Part shown: one piece after another, positions 1-9,949 of the stretch
Layout: every line of letters starts with the position of its first letter
Numbering within the stretch: the first letter of the stretch is position 1
Source of the DNA: Streptococcus pacificus
GTDB lineage: Bacteria; Bacillota; Bacilli; Lactobacillales; Streptococcaceae
Reading direction: 5' to 3'
Assembly (NCBI RefSeq): GCF_016481305.1
Contig: NZ_JAENBO010000001.1
Span: forward strand, 620,001 to 684,000
DNA length: 64,000 bases
Notes under the pieces: model-generated
Told to the model about the DNA's origin: nothing
The model's database searches: none
What the model saw: the letters and a program-made list of their open reading frames with translations, nothing else
Translations under genes and position numbers: made by a program

Positions 1-269
1 TCAAGTGGATTACCTTCATAAAAATGAAAACGTCCTTGAAGCGCTAAAACATAACGTCCAGAGAGCCTTCCATAAACAAGTTTTCCAGCATGACCAACCA
101 CAGTTGATTCTCCCCAGTTGGGAATATCAGAATAATCAATGACAATAGCGTCTTCGATATCATCAGCCAAATCCCCTAGACCTGAACCAAGAATTAAGCC
201 AAATTCTGGTTTAGTCACACCTTTTCCTTCTAAAAAGGCTGCTGTTTCTTTAATTTTATCTAGTAACAT
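1..269 (-). CDS. punA: Purine nucleoside phosphorylase, N-terminal part (cut by window start)
   Basis: The first 89 codons are visible; the rest lies beyond the window edge. The protein begins MLLDKIKETA and carries the phosphate-binding GSGLG loop near residue 29 and a GRFHFYEG motif near residue 80, both typical of trimeric purine nucleoside phosphorylases. These enzymes convert purine nucleosides and phosphate to base plus (deoxy)ribose-1-phosphate in the cytoplasm. An AAAGGAGA ribosome site sits 6 nt before the ATG. It is the last visible gene of an rpiA-deoB-punA run: DeoB makes ribose-5-phosphate from the ribose-1-phosphate that this enzyme releases. The symbol follows the family and gene order. 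Confidence 0.88.
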   Translation of the reverse strand, partial: MLLDKIKETAAFLEGKGVTKPEFGLILGSGLGDLADDIEDAIVIDYSDIPNWGESTVVGHAGKLVYGRLSGRYVLALQGRFHFYEGNPL

Positions 270-315
270 TTTTTCTCCTTTGTTATTGTTTTAACGAGAC
301 ATTTCTCATTTGCGG

Positions 316-1527
316 TTATTTTAAATCACTTAAGAAACTTTCACCAATCATTGCTTTTGAGACTCCAAAGTTTTCAGCAATAGTTGCAGAAATATCAGCA
401 AAATGACCTACAGGAATGACTCCTCCACCTTTAAAGCTCTTACTAAACATCAAGAGTGGAATGTACTCACGTGTATGGTCTGTCCCAACAAATGTTGGAT
501 CATTACCGTGGTCTGCAGTAATCATCAACAAATCATTTTCTTTCATGTTGTCCATGATTTCCGGCAAACGACCATCAAATAGCTCTAAACAATCACGATA
601 ACCTTCTGGGTTGCGACGGTGACCGTATTGTGCATCAAAGTCAACGAGATTGGTAAATGATAAACCTGTTTTGAACTCTTTGAGATTAAGTGTTTTAATA
701 AGTGTGTCAACACCATGTGAATCTGATTGGTTGTGTCCCATATCATTAGAGATACCAGAGCCATTATAGATATCATTGATTTTACCAATAGCATAAGTAG
801 GAACGTTAGCATCATGCAGATGGTTCAAAACAGTTTCTGAAAATGGTGATGTGGCATAATCATGACGATTGGCTGTTCTAGTAAAGTTACCAGGCTCACC
901 AACGTAAGGTCTTGCAATAATACGACCTAAAAGTGATGGACGTTCTAAGGTGATTGAACGAGCGAACTCACAAATCCTATACAATTCATCAATTGGAATA
1001 ATGTCTTCGTGAGCTGCTATTTGAAGAACTGGGTCTGCTGAGGTATATACTATTAGCTCACCAGTTTTCATTTGACGTTCACCAAAGTCAGCAATGACTT
1101 GTGTACCAGAATAAGGTTTATTTGCTTCTCTGATAATCTTACGACCTGAAAATTCTTCAATTTTTTCAAGTATTTCTTCAGGAAAACCATCTGGGAAAAC
1201 ATCAAAAGGTTCTGTGATTTTAAGACCCATGATTTCCCAATGGCCTGTTAAAGTATCTTTCCCAAGCGACTCTTCTTCTAATTTAGTGACATACCCACTT
1301 GGATGATCTTCTTTAGGAACCGTTTTAAGTGGTGTTTCTCTTGGAATATTACCTAGTCCTATTTTTTGCATATTGGGAACATCTAACCCTACTTGCTCAG
1401 AAATATGACCAATGGTATCAGATGTGGTATCTGGTGTGCCAACGTTGAAAAATTGATCCGCATCTGGTGCAGAACCAATACCTACTGAGTCTAATACGAT
1501 TAAATGTACGCGATCAAATTTTGCCAT
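316..1527 (-). CDS. deoB: Phosphopentomutase
   Basis: 403 residues starting [18 protein letters not shown]. The enzyme interconverts (deoxy)ribose-1-phosphate and (deoxy)ribose-5-phosphate, linking nucleoside salvage to the pentose phosphate pathway. It belongs to the alkaline-phosphatase superfamily: an Asp-bearing LDSVGIG metal motif at the N-terminus and [18 protein letters not shown] metal ligands near the C-terminus are visible. The frame is open 33 codons further upstream, but that stretch overlaps rpiA; the ATG at 1527 has GGAGAAA before it and starts the family sequence. It lies 10 nt after rpiA and 46 nt before punA, so the three are probably one operon. Confidence 0.95.
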   Translation of the reverse strand: MAKFDRVHLIVLDSVGIGSAPDADQFFNVGTPDTTSDTIGHISEQVGLDVPNMQKIGLGNIPRETPLKTVPKEDHPSGYVTKLEEESLGKDTLTGHWEIMGLKITEPFDVFPDGFPEEILEKIEEFSGRKIIREANKPYSGTQVIADFGERQMKTGELIVYTSADPVLQIAAHEDIIPIDELYRICEFARSITLERPSLLGRIIARPYVGEPGNFTRTANRHDYATSPFSETVLNHLHDANVPTYAIGKINDIYNGSGISNDMGHNQSDSHGVDTLIKTLNLKEFKTGLSFTNLVDFDAQYGHRRNPEGYRDCLELFDGRLPEIMDNMKENDLLMITADHGNDPTFVGTDHTREYIPLLMFSKSFKGGGVIPVGHFADISATIAENFGVSKAMIGESFLSDLK

Positions 1528-1537
1528 TTGTTTCTCC

Positions 1538-2218
1538 TTATTTCTTTTTTTCGATAATTGAAACACCTTTTGATGTTCCAACAATAACTGTATCCACCAT
1601 ATCGTTAAAGAGGCCATGCTCAACAACTCCTACGGTTTCATCCAATAATTTTCCTAATTTTTCAGGCTCAGATATGACATCAATGTGTAAATCAATGATG
1701 TGGTGTTTCATATCAGTCACCAATAGTTCCCCTTTGTCATCATAACGATAGCTTGGCTTATAGCCAGCTTTCTCAAACTGATTGAATAATTGCTTAATAC
1801 CATAAGGAATCACTTCAACCGGTACTTTAAAGGAACCTAGTTTTTCTGATAATTTTGATTCATCAACAATCCAAATATAGTGTTTGGTATAGCTAGCAAC
1901 AATTTTTTCCATTAGAAGCGCTGCTCCGCCACCCTTAATACCGTTTAAAGCATCATCAACTTCATCTGCACCATCGACAGTAACATCCACATAAGGCACA
2001 TCATCAATCGATTTTAAAGGAATCCCAAGAGCTTTGGCTTGATTTGCAGTATTGTGAGATGTTGTTACACCAGCGATGTCAAGACCTTCTTCTTTCACTC
2101 GACGGCCAAGTGCTTCCACAAAAAAAGCTGCCGTTGAACCAGTCCCAAGACCAACAATCATTCCATCTTTGACAAATTCTGCAGCTTTTATACCAACTAA
2201 TTGTTTTAAATTTTCCAT
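1538..2218 (-). CDS. rpiA: Ribose-5-phosphate isomerase A
   Basis: 226 residues starting [16 protein letters not shown]. RpiA interconverts ribose-5-phosphate and ribulose-5-phosphate in the non-oxidative pentose phosphate pathway. The phosphate-binding [15 protein letters not shown] segment near residue 24, the DGADEVD motif near 83 and the [11 protein letters not shown] motif near 96 are the family signatures, and the length is normal. An AGGAGTTATA site precedes the ATG. It heads the rpiA-deoB-punA operon, in which ribose-5-phosphate from nucleoside breakdown is passed to central metabolism. Confidence 0.95.
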   Translation of the reverse strand: MENLKQLVGIKAAEFVKDGMIVGLGTGSTAAFFVEALGRRVKEEGLDIAGVTTSHNTANQAKALGIPLKSIDDVPYVDVTVDGADEVDDALNGIKGGGAALLMEKIVASYTKHYIWIVDESKLSEKLGSFKVPVEVIPYGIKQLFNQFEKAGYKPSYRYDDKGELLVTDMKHHIIDLHIDVISEPEKLGKLLDETVGVVEHGLFNDMVDTVIVGTSKGVSIIEKKK

Positions 2219-2248
2219 TATAACTCCTAGATAGTTTTATCAATTATA

Positions 2249-2257
2249 ATTATATCA
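2249..2257 (-). promoter_or_regulatory. Extended -10 promoter of rpiA-deoB-punA
   Basis: The minus strand reads TGATATAAT here, a perfect -10 hexamer with the TG extension, about 30 nt before the rpiA start codon. No convincing -35 is seen at 17 bp, which an extended -10 can do without. It shares the 220-bp divergent region with mnmE. Confidence 0.55.
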
Positions 2258-2374
2258 TATTTCATGCTATTTTCGTATAAAGGGATTTAGAGGCTATAAG
2301 GAGATAGTTCTCACTGTTAAAACTGCTTCTTTTTTTTCTGAAACGATCTCTTTTTTTAAGTTTTTTCTTTAACG

Positions 2375-2383
2375 TGTTATAAT
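2375..2383 (+). promoter_or_regulatory. Extended -10 promoter of mnmE
   Basis: TGTTATAAT on the plus strand, 55 nt before the mnmE start codon, with only a weak -35. The remaining leader to 2438 shows no strong hairpin; a GAGGT site lies just before the ATG. Confidence 0.55.
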
Positions 2384-2438
2384 AATAGTTATCTATTCAA
2401 TAGATTGATAAATGAATTAAAAATTTTAGAGGTATTTT

Positions 2439-3812
2439 ATGATAACAAAAGAATTTGATACCATTGCTGCTATTTCAACCCCTCTTGGTGAAGGAGCTAT
2501 CGGTATCGTACGTCTTTCTGGAACTGATGCCATCTCGATTGCCCATCGTGTTTTTAAGGGAAAAGATTTGAGTAAGGTTGACTCTCACACTTTGAATTAT
2601 GGCCATATCATTGATCCTGAAAATAATGAGATTCTTGATGAAGTGATGGTTGGTGTCATGAAAGCACCAAAAACATTTACTCGAGAAGACGTGATTGAAA
2701 TTAATACGCATGGTGGTATTGCCGTCACCAATGAAATTTTACAATTAGTGTTACGCGAGGGTGCTCGTATGGCTGAACCTGGTGAATTTACAAAACGTGC
2801 GTTTTTAAATGGTCGAGTAGACTTAACTCAAGCTGAAGCTGTGATGGATCTTATTCGTGCCAAAACTGATAAAGCCATGTCAATTGCAGTTAATCAACTT
2901 GATGGTTCACTCTCCACTCTCATCAATAACACCAGACAAGAAATTCTTAACACCTTAGCTCAGGTAGAAGTCAATATTGACTACCCAGAGTATGATGATG
3001 TTGAAGAAATGACTACAGCACTTATTAAGGAAAAAACAGAGTCTTTTGAACGCCTACTAAGTAACCTACTGAAAACAGCAAAACGTGGCAAAATTCTCAG
3101 AGAAGGATTGTCAACAGCGATTATCGGACGCCCAAATGTTGGAAAATCAAGTCTTTTAAACACGCTCCTTAAGGAAGACAAGGCCATTGTCACAGATATT
3201 GAAGGAACCACACGTGATGTGATCGAAGAATACATCAATATTAATGGTGTACCACTTAAATTGATTGACACAGCTGGAATCCGTGAAACAGATGATGTGG
3301 TTGAAAAAATCGGTGTTGAACGTTCTAAAAAAGCTTTAGAGGAAGCTGATTTGGTGCTCCTAGTATTAAACAGTTCTGAAAAACTCACCAAACAAGACGA
3401 AGAATTATTAGCAATTAGTCAGAACAGTAATCGGATTATCCTACTTAACAAGACTGATTTGCCTCAAGCAATTGAGATAGAAAAACTTCCAGAAGACTGT
3501 ATTAAAATATCTGTTTTAGAGCATACTAACATTGATAAGATTGAAGAGAGAATTAACGCTATCTTCTTTGATAATGCAGGGATTGTTGAAAAAGATGCGA
3601 CCTATCTGTCCAACTCTCGCCACATTTCACTTATTGAAAAGGCTATTGAGAGCTTGAAAGCTGTTAACGAAGGTCTTGAACTCCAAATGCCTGTTGACTT
3701 GCTCCAAATTGACCTAACAAAAACCTGGGAAATCCTTGGTGAAATTACTGGTGATGCTGCCCCTGATGAACTGATCACTCAACTCTTTAGTAATTTCTGT
3801 TTAGGTAAGTAA
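2439..3812 (+). CDS. mnmE: tRNA modification GTPase MnmE (TrmE)
   Basis: 457 residues. With MnmG it installs the (carboxymethyl)aminomethyl group on the wobble uridine (U34) of certain tRNAs. The N-terminal formyl-THF-binding domain starts with [21 protein letters not shown]; the central G domain has the P-loop [12 protein letters not shown] near residue 228, DTAG near 273 and NKTD near 340; the C-terminus ends FCLGK with the catalytic Cys of the family (usually FCIGK). The length is standard. It is monocistronic, divergent from rpiA, and closed by its own terminator. Confidence 0.96.
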   Translation: MITKEFDTIAAISTPLGEGAIGIVRLSGTDAISIAHRVFKGKDLSKVDSHTLNYGHIIDPENNEILDEVMVGVMKAPKTFTREDVIEINTHGGIAVTNEILQLVLREGARMAEPGEFTKRAFLNGRVDLTQAEAVMDLIRAKTDKAMSIAVNQLDGSLSTLINNTRQEILNTLAQVEVNIDYPEYDDVEEMTTALIKEKTESFERLLSNLLKTAKRGKILREGLSTAIIGRPNVGKSSLLNTLLKEDKAIVTDIEGTTRDVIEEYININGVPLKLIDTAGIRETDDVVEKIGVERSKKALEEADLVLLVLNSSEKLTKQDEELLAISQNSNRIILLNKTDLPQAIEIEKLPEDCIKISVLEHTNIDKIEERINAIFFDNAGIVEKDATYLSNSRHISLIEKAIESLKAVNEGLELQMPVDLLQIDLTKTWEILGEITGDAAPDELITQLFSNFCLGK

Positions 3813-3826
3813 TCATATCACTAACT

Positions 3827-3856
3827 AGAGATACTTGTAAAAGGTATCTCTTTTTT
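3827..3856 (+). terminator. Rho-independent terminator of mnmE
   Basis: Stem AGAGATAC / GTATCTCT with a 9-nt loop, followed by six T on the plus strand, 15 nt after the mnmE stop. Confidence 0.8.
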
Positions 3857-3860
3857 GATA

Positions 3861-3892
3861 GAAAAAGCCCTCTTTTATTATAAAAAGAGGGC
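3861..3892 (-). terminator. Rho-independent terminator of pepV
   Basis: GC-rich stem GCCCTCTTTT / AAAAGAGGGC read on the minus strand and followed by TTTTTC. It closes the nitroreductase-pepV transcript and stands back to back with the mnmE terminator. Confidence 0.8.
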
Positions 3893-3933
3893 CCAAAGAA
3901 ACTAATCTATCATGACTACGTTTCTCATTAAAA

Positions 3934-5343
3934 TTATTTTATAAGCTCATAAATGGCTTCAGCATAAATAGCTGCTGCTCTGTATAAATCCTCTACATCG
4001 GTAAATTCATTAGCTTGATGCATGGTATTTTCATAGCCAGGGAACATAGCACCATAAGCAACACCACGTTTTAGAAGGCGTCCAAAGGTACCACCACCAA
4101 TAATTTTTTCTTCCCCTTTTAAGCCAGTGTGTTTTTCATAAACATTCAGTAAAGTAGCAACTAATGGATCATCCATTGGTACATAGTGGGGAACATGACC
4201 ATGTTCTGACACTGTTACTTTTTCAACACCTGCTAGTTTTTCAAGCACTGCTTTAATCTTTTCAGGTGTTGTTCCTTGTGGGTAACGCATATTTAAAGCG
4301 ATTGTATTATCATTTGAGTGTTCATCAAAATTGAAAACACCAGCATTCATTGTCAATTCACCCATTTTATCATCGGTGTAGGCAATCCCTGTATTTTTAC
4401 CATAGTAATCCTGATGAAGCACATCGCTAATCAAGGTTAAAAAGGCTTTGGCTGGACCAGCAAAATCACAATTAGCAATAAAGCTAGCGAGATATGTTGC
4501 ACCGTTTATACCAACTTGCGGTGACATCCCGTGAGCTGATTTACCAATAACAGTAATGACAATTTTACCCTCTTCTTCTGTTACTGTACCAGAAATTTCA
4601 GGATTTTCTAGCACGTATTTATCAAAAGCAGATTTTGTTTCATCAAGTGTTAGGTTACCAGAAATAATGGCTTTAGCAGACTCGGGAACCATATTTTCGC
4701 GAAGCCCACCTTTAAAGCTGTGAAGGACAAGGTCTCCAGAATTTTCACCAGAAAAATGAAGGTACTCAGTGATATTTCCTTTTTCCCCATTAATGATTGG
4801 AAATTCAGCATCTGGAGAAAAACCAAAGTCAGGCAATTCTTGGTCATTATGTTTGAAATAATAGTCCATATCACCCCAACCAGACTCTTCATCAGTACCA
4901 ACAATAAAGCGAACTTTTTTTGAAACAGGAAGTCCCAAGTCTTTGATGATTTTCAATCCATAGTAACATGCCATTGTTGGACCTTTGTCATCTGATGAGC
5001 CACGCGCATAAAGTTTTCCGTCTTTAATAACCGGTTCATAAGGATTAGTCTCCCAATCACTACCGGCTGGCACAACATCAAGATGGGCAAAGATACCTAA
5101 GACCTCATCACCGTCACCATATTCAAATTGGCCGGCATAATTGTCAATATTTTTAGTGGTATAACCGTCACGCTCAGCCATTTTTAAAAAATGATTAAGT
5201 GCATTAACAGGACCAGGTCCAAAAGGATGAGTGGTATCCGCTTTATCATCCTCACGTTCAGATTTGATTCTTAATAAATCAAATAAATCTGACATCATCT
5301 CATCGCGACGTTTTGCTACTTCTTGTTTAAAATCTACAGTCAT
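3934..5343 (-). CDS. pepV: Dipeptidase PepV (M20 zinc metallopeptidase)
   Basis: 469 residues starting MTVDFKQEVAKRRDEMM. PepV hydrolyses a broad range of dipeptides in the cytoplasm during peptide use. The M20 metal and catalytic motifs are visible: FAHLDVVPAG near residue 85 (metal His and catalytic Asp), ARGSSDDKGPTMA near 115 (bridging Asp) and GTDEESG near 150 (catalytic and metal Glu). The central part is the lid domain and the C-terminal HQANEF segment completes the site. GGAGAAATA precedes the ATG. It lies 9 nt after the nitroreductase gene, so the two are probably co-transcribed. Confidence 0.94.
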   Translation of the reverse strand: MTVDFKQEVAKRRDEMMSDLFDLLRIKSEREDDKADTTHPFGPGPVNALNHFLKMAERDGYTTKNIDNYAGQFEYGDGDEVLGIFAHLDVVPAGSDWETNPYEPVIKDGKLYARGSSDDKGPTMACYYGLKIIKDLGLPVSKKVRFIVGTDEESGWGDMDYYFKHNDQELPDFGFSPDAEFPIINGEKGNITEYLHFSGENSGDLVLHSFKGGLRENMVPESAKAIISGNLTLDETKSAFDKYVLENPEISGTVTEEEGKIVITVIGKSAHGMSPQVGINGATYLASFIANCDFAGPAKAFLTLISDVLHQDYYGKNTGIAYTDDKMGELTMNAGVFNFDEHSNDNTIALNMRYPQGTTPEKIKAVLEKLAGVEKVTVSEHGHVPHYVPMDDPLVATLLNVYEKHTGLKGEEKIIGGGTFGRLLKRGVAYGAMFPGYENTMHQANEFTDVEDLYRAAAIYAEAIYELIK

Positions 5344-5352
5344 TATTTCTCC

Positions 5353-5955
5353 TTATCTTTTCTCAATTAATTCATCTACTGGTATTCTGAAATTTGCTTC
5401 TAATTTCTCATCGCTATAGCCGACACTCAAGACAATTTCTGGTCTAAATCTTGGATCAATTCCCAAAACGTCATTGGCTTTTGATTTATCAAATCCCATT
5501 AAAATATTTGTTCCAATGCCTTGATCCGTCAAAGCCAAAGCAAGATTCATGGTGACTAACCCAATATTGAAAGAAAGAAACTCTCCTTTGGTTTTCTCAT
5601 CATACTTCTCAAGCATTTTAGGGTAAACCGTTGCGTAATTGCCCAACTGTTCATCAGAGATTTTATTGACAGCAAATCGAGCAATTTTTCTAGCACGCTT
5701 AGGAAGATCAGTATCACTAAAGATAACAATCGCACACTGTGCTTCCTCAATTTGTTTGACATTACGGCCAAGCATGATCTCTGCAAGCTCATTTTTCTTT
5801 TCTTTCACAATGACAAACTTCCATGGTTGAATGTTAAGAGCACTTGGTGCCAAAGTGGCAATTTCAATAGCCGTTCTCACATCATTTAAATCAACAGGTT
5901 TGTCGTTAAAAGAGCGAGTGGCATGACGTTTTTTGTTAAGGTCTAGAAATTTCAT
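5353..5955 (-). CDS. Nitroreductase-family FMN flavoprotein
   Basis: 200 residues starting MKFLDLNKKRHATRSFNDKP, with the R-x-x-R-x-F N-terminal signature and the APSALNIQPWKFVIV segment that contacts FMN. The family reduces nitro compounds, quinones or other electrophiles with NAD(P)H; the natural substrate cannot be told from sequence. The ATG at 5955 is chosen because AAAGGA lies 8 nt before it; an in-frame ATG three codons upstream overlaps that site. Two plausible -10 elements (for example TGATAAAAT near 5990) lie between uvrC and this gene. It is the first gene of a pair with pepV. Confidence 0.86.
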   Translation of the reverse strand: MKFLDLNKKRHATRSFNDKPVDLNDVRTAIEIATLAPSALNIQPWKFVIVKEKKNELAEIMLGRNVKQIEEAQCAIVIFSDTDLPKRARKIARFAVNKISDEQLGNYATVYPKMLEKYDEKTKGEFLSFNIGLVTMNLALALTDQGIGTNILMGFDKSKANDVLGIDPRFRPEIVLSVGYSDEKLEANFRIPVDELIEKR

Positions 5956-6059
5956 AGTTTGCATCCTTTCTAAAAGCTCTAATAATATTATTTTATCATT
6001 TTTTGAAAAGGATTTCAGCAATTGATAAAAATAAAATCTTAAGCAATGATTAGCTCATT

Positions 6060-7847
6060 TTATTTATTTTTACTGGCATCTTCATATAATACTTCTAAAA
6101 CTGTCTTTGCAACCTTTTGGGGTATACCAAGATCAGCAATATCTTCGATACTTGCTTCTCTTATCTTTGTCAAACTCTTGAATGTTCTAAGCAATTTTTG
6201 CTTCCTCTTTGGACCAAGTCCAACAATACCATCAAGTTTTGAAGAAAAGGAATTTTTACTACGGACTTGTCTATGAAAAGTAATGGCAAAGCGGTGAACT
6301 TCGTCTTGAAGTCGGTGAAGCAAGAAAAATTCTTCAGAGTTTCTTTTTAGGTCAATCACTTGTATGGGATCTCCAAATAGTAACTCTTGTGTTTGGTGCT
6401 TATCATTTTTTTGTAGACCTGCAACTGGAATCTCTACATCAAGTTCTTTTAACACCTCCTTAGCAACAGTCATCTGCCCTTGACCACCATCGACAATAAT
6501 TAAATCAGGATAAGGCAGTCCTTCTTTTTTTAGACGACTATATCGTCTATGAATGACTTCTCGCATTGAGGCATAATCATCGGGACCAACAACTGTTTTA
6601 ATCTTATATTTGCGGTAATCTTTTTTACTTGGTTTACCGTCAATAAAGACAACCATGGCTGAAACAGGACTTGTTCCCATAATATTGGAATTATCAAAAG
6701 CTTCAATATGATGCGGAGTACTGATATTAAGTTTTTTACCGAGGTTTTCAATAGCACCTTTGGTTTTCTTTAGGTCTTTTTCCAATAAGTCAAATTTTTG
6801 TTGGAGGCTCATCTTAGCATTTTTGGTTGCAAGATTAACCAACTGCTTTTTTTCACCACGTAAGGGTTTAACAACCTTACTTGAAACCAAAGCTGAAACC
6901 ATTGTTTCATCAATATCTTGAGGGATAAAAATCTCCTTAGGCAACAAATGTTTGTTTTCTTGATAAAACTGACCAATATAGGTTAGGAAATCTTCTTCAG
7001 GGTCATTGTAGTAAGGAAAAAGATTGACATCTCGTTCAATTAGTTTCCCTTGTCTAACAAAGAAAACCTGCACACACATCCAGCCCTTATCAATCGCATA
7101 AGCAAAAATATCACGATCAATCATATCCTGATGCATAACTCGTTGTTTGGTTCTTAGTGTAGCAATTGCTTGTAAGAGATTACGGTATTCTGCTGCTCTT
7201 TCAAATTCTAGCTTGTCAGCAGCTACTTGCATTTTTTCTTTAATCTGATTAACAATCTTATCATCTTGACCATTTAGAAAATGCTTCACATCAACTGCCA
7301 TTGCCATAAAGAAAGCCTTGTCAACATGACAAACCGTGTGCGCCATACACTGGCCTAAATGATAGTAAAAACAAACTTTTTCTGGTGGGTTGGTGCATTT
7401 TTTGAAAGGAAAAATCCGATCCAGCATTCTTTTAATATCATTGGCTGCCCCTGAATCAGGGTAGGGACCAAAATAATGTCCACCATCTTTTTTAACTTGT
7501 CTTGTGATGATAATTCTAGGATAATCCTCATTAGTAATCTTGATAAAAGGATAAGATTTATCATCTTTCAAGCGAATATTATATTTAGGCTTATTTTCTT
7601 GAATGAGATTAATTTCAAGAAGGAGAGCTTCTGTGTTTGAATTAGTCACGATAAATTCAAAATCATCTATCTCAGAAACAAGCATTTCAGTCTTTGTGTC
7701 ATGACTTCCTCTAAAATAAGACCTCACACGATTACGAAGATTCTTAGCTTTACCAACATAAATGATTTGCCCATTTTTGTCCTTATGAAGATAACAGCCT
7801 GGACTGTCTGGTAATAATTCTAGTTTGTGTTTAATACGTTCATTCAT
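6060..7847 (-). CDS. uvrC: Excinuclease ABC subunit C
   Basis: 595 residues. UvrC makes both incisions beside a lesion in nucleotide excision repair after UvrAB loading. The N-terminal GIY-YIG nuclease runs through [21 protein letters not shown] (3' cut); a UVR segment [15 protein letters not shown] lies near residue 210; the C-terminal RNase-H-like half has [21 protein letters not shown] and [11 protein letters not shown] (5' cut), followed by helix-hairpin-helix motifs ([28 protein letters not shown]). The length is normal. There is no Shine-Dalgarno: the -10 is 6 nt upstream of the ATG (see the promoter entry). Confidence 0.96.
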   Translation of the reverse strand: MNERIKHKLELLPDSPGCYLHKDKNGQIIYVGKAKNLRNRVRSYFRGSHDTKTEMLVSEIDDFEFIVTNSNTEALLLEINLIQENKPKYNIRLKDDKSYPFIKITNEDYPRIIITRQVKKDGGHYFGPYPDSGAANDIKRMLDRIFPFKKCTNPPEKVCFYYHLGQCMAHTVCHVDKAFFMAMAVDVKHFLNGQDDKIVNQIKEKMQVAADKLEFERAAEYRNLLQAIATLRTKQRVMHQDMIDRDIFAYAIDKGWMCVQVFFVRQGKLIERDVNLFPYYNDPEEDFLTYIGQFYQENKHLLPKEIFIPQDIDETMVSALVSSKVVKPLRGEKKQLVNLATKNAKMSLQQKFDLLEKDLKKTKGAIENLGKKLNISTPHHIEAFDNSNIMGTSPVSAMVVFIDGKPSKKDYRKYKIKTVVGPDDYASMREVIHRRYSRLKKEGLPYPDLIIVDGGQGQMTVAKEVLKELDVEIPVAGLQKNDKHQTQELLFGDPIQVIDLKRNSEEFFLLHRLQDEVHRFAITFHRQVRSKNSFSSKLDGIVGLGPKRKQKLLRTFKSLTKIREASIEDIADLGIPQKVAKTVLEVLYEDASKNK

Positions 7848-7853
7848 GAGTTT

Positions 7854-7862
7854 ATTATATCA
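7854..7862 (-). promoter_or_regulatory. Extended -10 placed 6 nt from the uvrC ATG (possible leaderless mRNA)
   Basis: The minus strand reads TGATATAAT, then AAACTC, then the uvrC ATG. Initiation 6-8 nt after the -10 would fall on or next to the A of the start codon, leaving no room for a ribosome binding site. The same layout is seen before holA and trmN. Confidence 0.6.
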
Positions 7863-7883
7863 AAAAAGGAGCAAAAGCTCCTT
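7862..7883 (-). terminator. Terminator of the EIIC-panE transcript
   Basis: Minus-strand stem AAGGAGC / GCTCCTT with a 4-nt loop followed by TTTTTTG, about 30 nt after the panE stop. Its T-run runs straight into the uvrC -10. Confidence 0.75.
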
Positions 7884-7911
7884 AATAGACTATCTTATTT
7901 CTTTTTAATCC

Positions 7912-8835
7912 TTATTTGATTTTAAGAACTGATTCTTTTGCATGAATCATTTGTGTAATCAATTGACAATAAGGGGTGTCAATACCAAGTTTTTTCCCTT
8001 TTTTAACCACTGCACCATTGATAAAATCAATTTCAGTTGGTCTATGGTTTTGAACCAAGTCTTGGTGCATTGAAGGATAGTGATGTGCTGCTTTCACTGA
8101 CGTATCCATCACATACTTAGTGATTTCTTCCTCGTTTAAAGTCACACCCTCTGCACTTCCAACAGTAACAAATTCGTGAATGATTTCATGAACCATATCA
8201 ACACCATCTTGGCTAGCAAATAATTCTCCAATGGTACAATCTAAAAGGGCACAAGTTGAGTTCATAGTTCCGTTAACACAAGCTTTTCGCCAAATATTTG
8301 GAATAACATCTTCGTCATAGATAGCATTTAAATCAGCAGCATTTAACATGTCAACAATTTGATGGACTTCATCGAGATTTGAAGGGTCTAGGCTCTGTAA
8401 ATTCAAGCTTCCAACCCCTTGTAAATGGGCATGTCCAGGTCCTTTAAGACCAGCTGTCCAAACTGTAACACCCATAAGAAGATTTTTCTCAGAGATATAT
8501 TGTTTGATAACATCTTCATGCCCTAATCCGTTTAGAAGACAAAGAACTTTTGTGTTTTCTCCAATAATACCCTTGATATCATTTAACATTTGTGGCAATT
8601 GCATTGCTTTAGTAAACAAAATAATCAAGTCTGCTTCATCTTTAGCTTCAGTTGGTTTCATGATTGGGAGTTTGACATTATCTTCAATATCACCCGTAAT
8701 TTTTAAACCATTTTCTTTAATGGTATTAATATGGTCTTCCCAACCATCTAATAAAATCACATCATTATTTGTTTTTGAGATTTGGTAACCGAAACGACAA
8801 CCCATGGCACCTGCACCTGCAATATATACTAACAT
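7912..8835 (-). CDS. panE: 2-dehydropantoate 2-reductase family protein (PanE/ApbA)
   Basis: 307 residues starting MLVYIAGAGAMGCRFG, with the N-terminal GAGAMG dinucleotide-binding loop and the central NIWRKACVNGTMNSTCAL segment that carries the conserved catalytic Lys and Asn. Family members reduce ketopantoate to pantoate with NADPH for pantothenate/CoA synthesis, though relatives with other 2-oxoacid substrates exist. No other pantothenate gene is nearby. AAAGGAGG lies 5 nt before the ATG. It is the second gene of an operon with the EIIC-like protein, 30 nt after it; this association is unexplained by pantothenate synthesis alone. Confidence 0.85.
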   Translation of the reverse strand: MLVYIAGAGAMGCRFGYQISKTNNDVILLDGWEDHINTIKENGLKITGDIEDNVKLPIMKPTEAKDEADLIILFTKAMQLPQMLNDIKGIIGENTKVLCLLNGLGHEDVIKQYISEKNLLMGVTVWTAGLKGPGHAHLQGVGSLNLQSLDPSNLDEVHQIVDMLNAADLNAIYDEDVIPNIWRKACVNGTMNSTCALLDCTIGELFASQDGVDMVHEIIHEFVTVGSAEGVTLNEEEITKYVMDTSVKAAHHYPSMHQDLVQNHRPTEIDFINGAVVKKGKKLGIDTPYCQLITQMIHAKESVLKIK

Positions 8836-8865
8836 TATAGCCTCCTTTAAATTTTAACTCTGATT

Positions 8866-9924
8866 TTAGCTTTCAAATACAAAGATATCATCTTTATATA
8901 GTTTTAAAACATCTTTACAAATTTTGTGTGTGACAAAACCGACACCAAATGGAACTACTAGCCAAACTAATAAAATTAGTAACAGACCACTACCTCCTTC
9001 TAACGAAGCAATTGGACCAACGGCTCCAACTAGACCAAAACCAGCTGAAGTTGGTGTTCCAATAAGGTTAAACATAGGAACAGTAATAGAACTAATGGCT
9101 GCTGTTACAAGCATAGGAATAGCCATCACTGGATGCTTCAAGAAGTTTGGCATCATCATTTTCATTGCCCCTAAAGCAATCGCAATAGGAACGCCAGATT
9201 TATTAACTTTTAATGTTCCCCAAACTAAAACTGCTGTTGTTGCAGCAATTCCCATCGAAGCTGCACCGGCAGATAAGCCATTTAAACCAATCGCTAAAGA
9301 AATAGCAACCGTGGAAATTGGACTAACAATAATCATTGAGAATGCCATAGCAATAAGAATAGACATCAACAATGGTTGAAGTGTTGTGAACGTATTAATG
9401 ATTTGACCGATTAAGGTCGTCACGTAAGACACATACGGCAGTATCAACCAGCCAATATAACCCACAACAGTACCGATGATAATTGGTAACAAGATGATAT
9501 TTAATGACCCAAACTTGTCTCCGAAAAACTGAACTGCCAAAACAGCCAAACTAGCAGTTATCATCATATTGATTAAATCACCAATACCTCTTAATTGAAA
9601 AATACCACTAGTAACCCCTTCGGTAACTATTTCAGTATAAGCCCAAGCTCCTGATCCAATATAAGCAGCCCCTCCAACTGCTAATTGTTGCATCGTAGAA
9701 AATTTAAACTGTTGTGCAATCAAAACACCAGCCATTATCGGGGTGAAAAACTGAAACACTTGAACAATATGTAAAAAATCTGCTGCAAAAGCATTAGGGA
9801 GTAGCGGCTTTAAGAAAGTCGCTAAAATCGCATTAGGGATTAAAGCTACAACAATAGCAATCGCTGTTCCTCCTAATACCTTGTTAACAAAAGAGCTAAT
9901 GGTTTCTTTTTGTGTGTTTGACAT
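8866..9924 (-). CDS. PTS EIIC-like membrane protein (PfoR / EIIC_2 type)
   Basis: 352 residues, strongly hydrophobic with roughly 9-10 membrane segments and Gly/Ala/Pro-rich loops such as GGAAYIGSGAWAY near residue 85 and GTPTSAGFGLVGAVGP near 285. This resembles the stand-alone EIIC_2 family that includes clostridial PfoR, not a full PTS permease; no EIIA or EIIB domain is present here or nearby. The substrate is unknown. The ATG at 9924 has GAGGT 6 nt upstream; a TTG one codon before it is too close to that site. It is followed by panE and preceded by a promoter with two matching dyads. Confidence 0.75.
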   Translation of the reverse strand: MSNTQKETISSFVNKVLGGTAIAIVVALIPNAILATFLKPLLPNAFAADFLHIVQVFQFFTPIMAGVLIAQQFKFSTMQQLAVGGAAYIGSGAWAYTEIVTEGVTSGIFQLRGIGDLINMMITASLAVLAVQFFGDKFGSLNIILLPIIIGTVVGYIGWLILPYVSYVTTLIGQIINTFTTLQPLLMSILIAMAFSMIIVSPISTVAISLAIGLNGLSAGAASMGIAATTAVLVWGTLKVNKSGVPIAIALGAMKMMMPNFLKHPVMAIPMLVTAAISSITVPMFNLIGTPTSAGFGLVGAVGPIASLEGGSGLLLILLVWLVVPFGVGFVTHKICKDVLKLYKDDIFVFES

Positions 9925-9949
9925 CAAATAACCTCACTTTTTTTATTGA

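Noticed and set aside
2271..2285. cin-box-like TACGAAAA before rpiA
   Set aside because: Only six of eight bases fit and a better sigma-A extended -10 is present.
8924..9379. 151-codon plus-strand frame opposite the EIIC gene
   Set aside because: Antisense shadow of a hydrophobic protein; no ribosome site or promoter.
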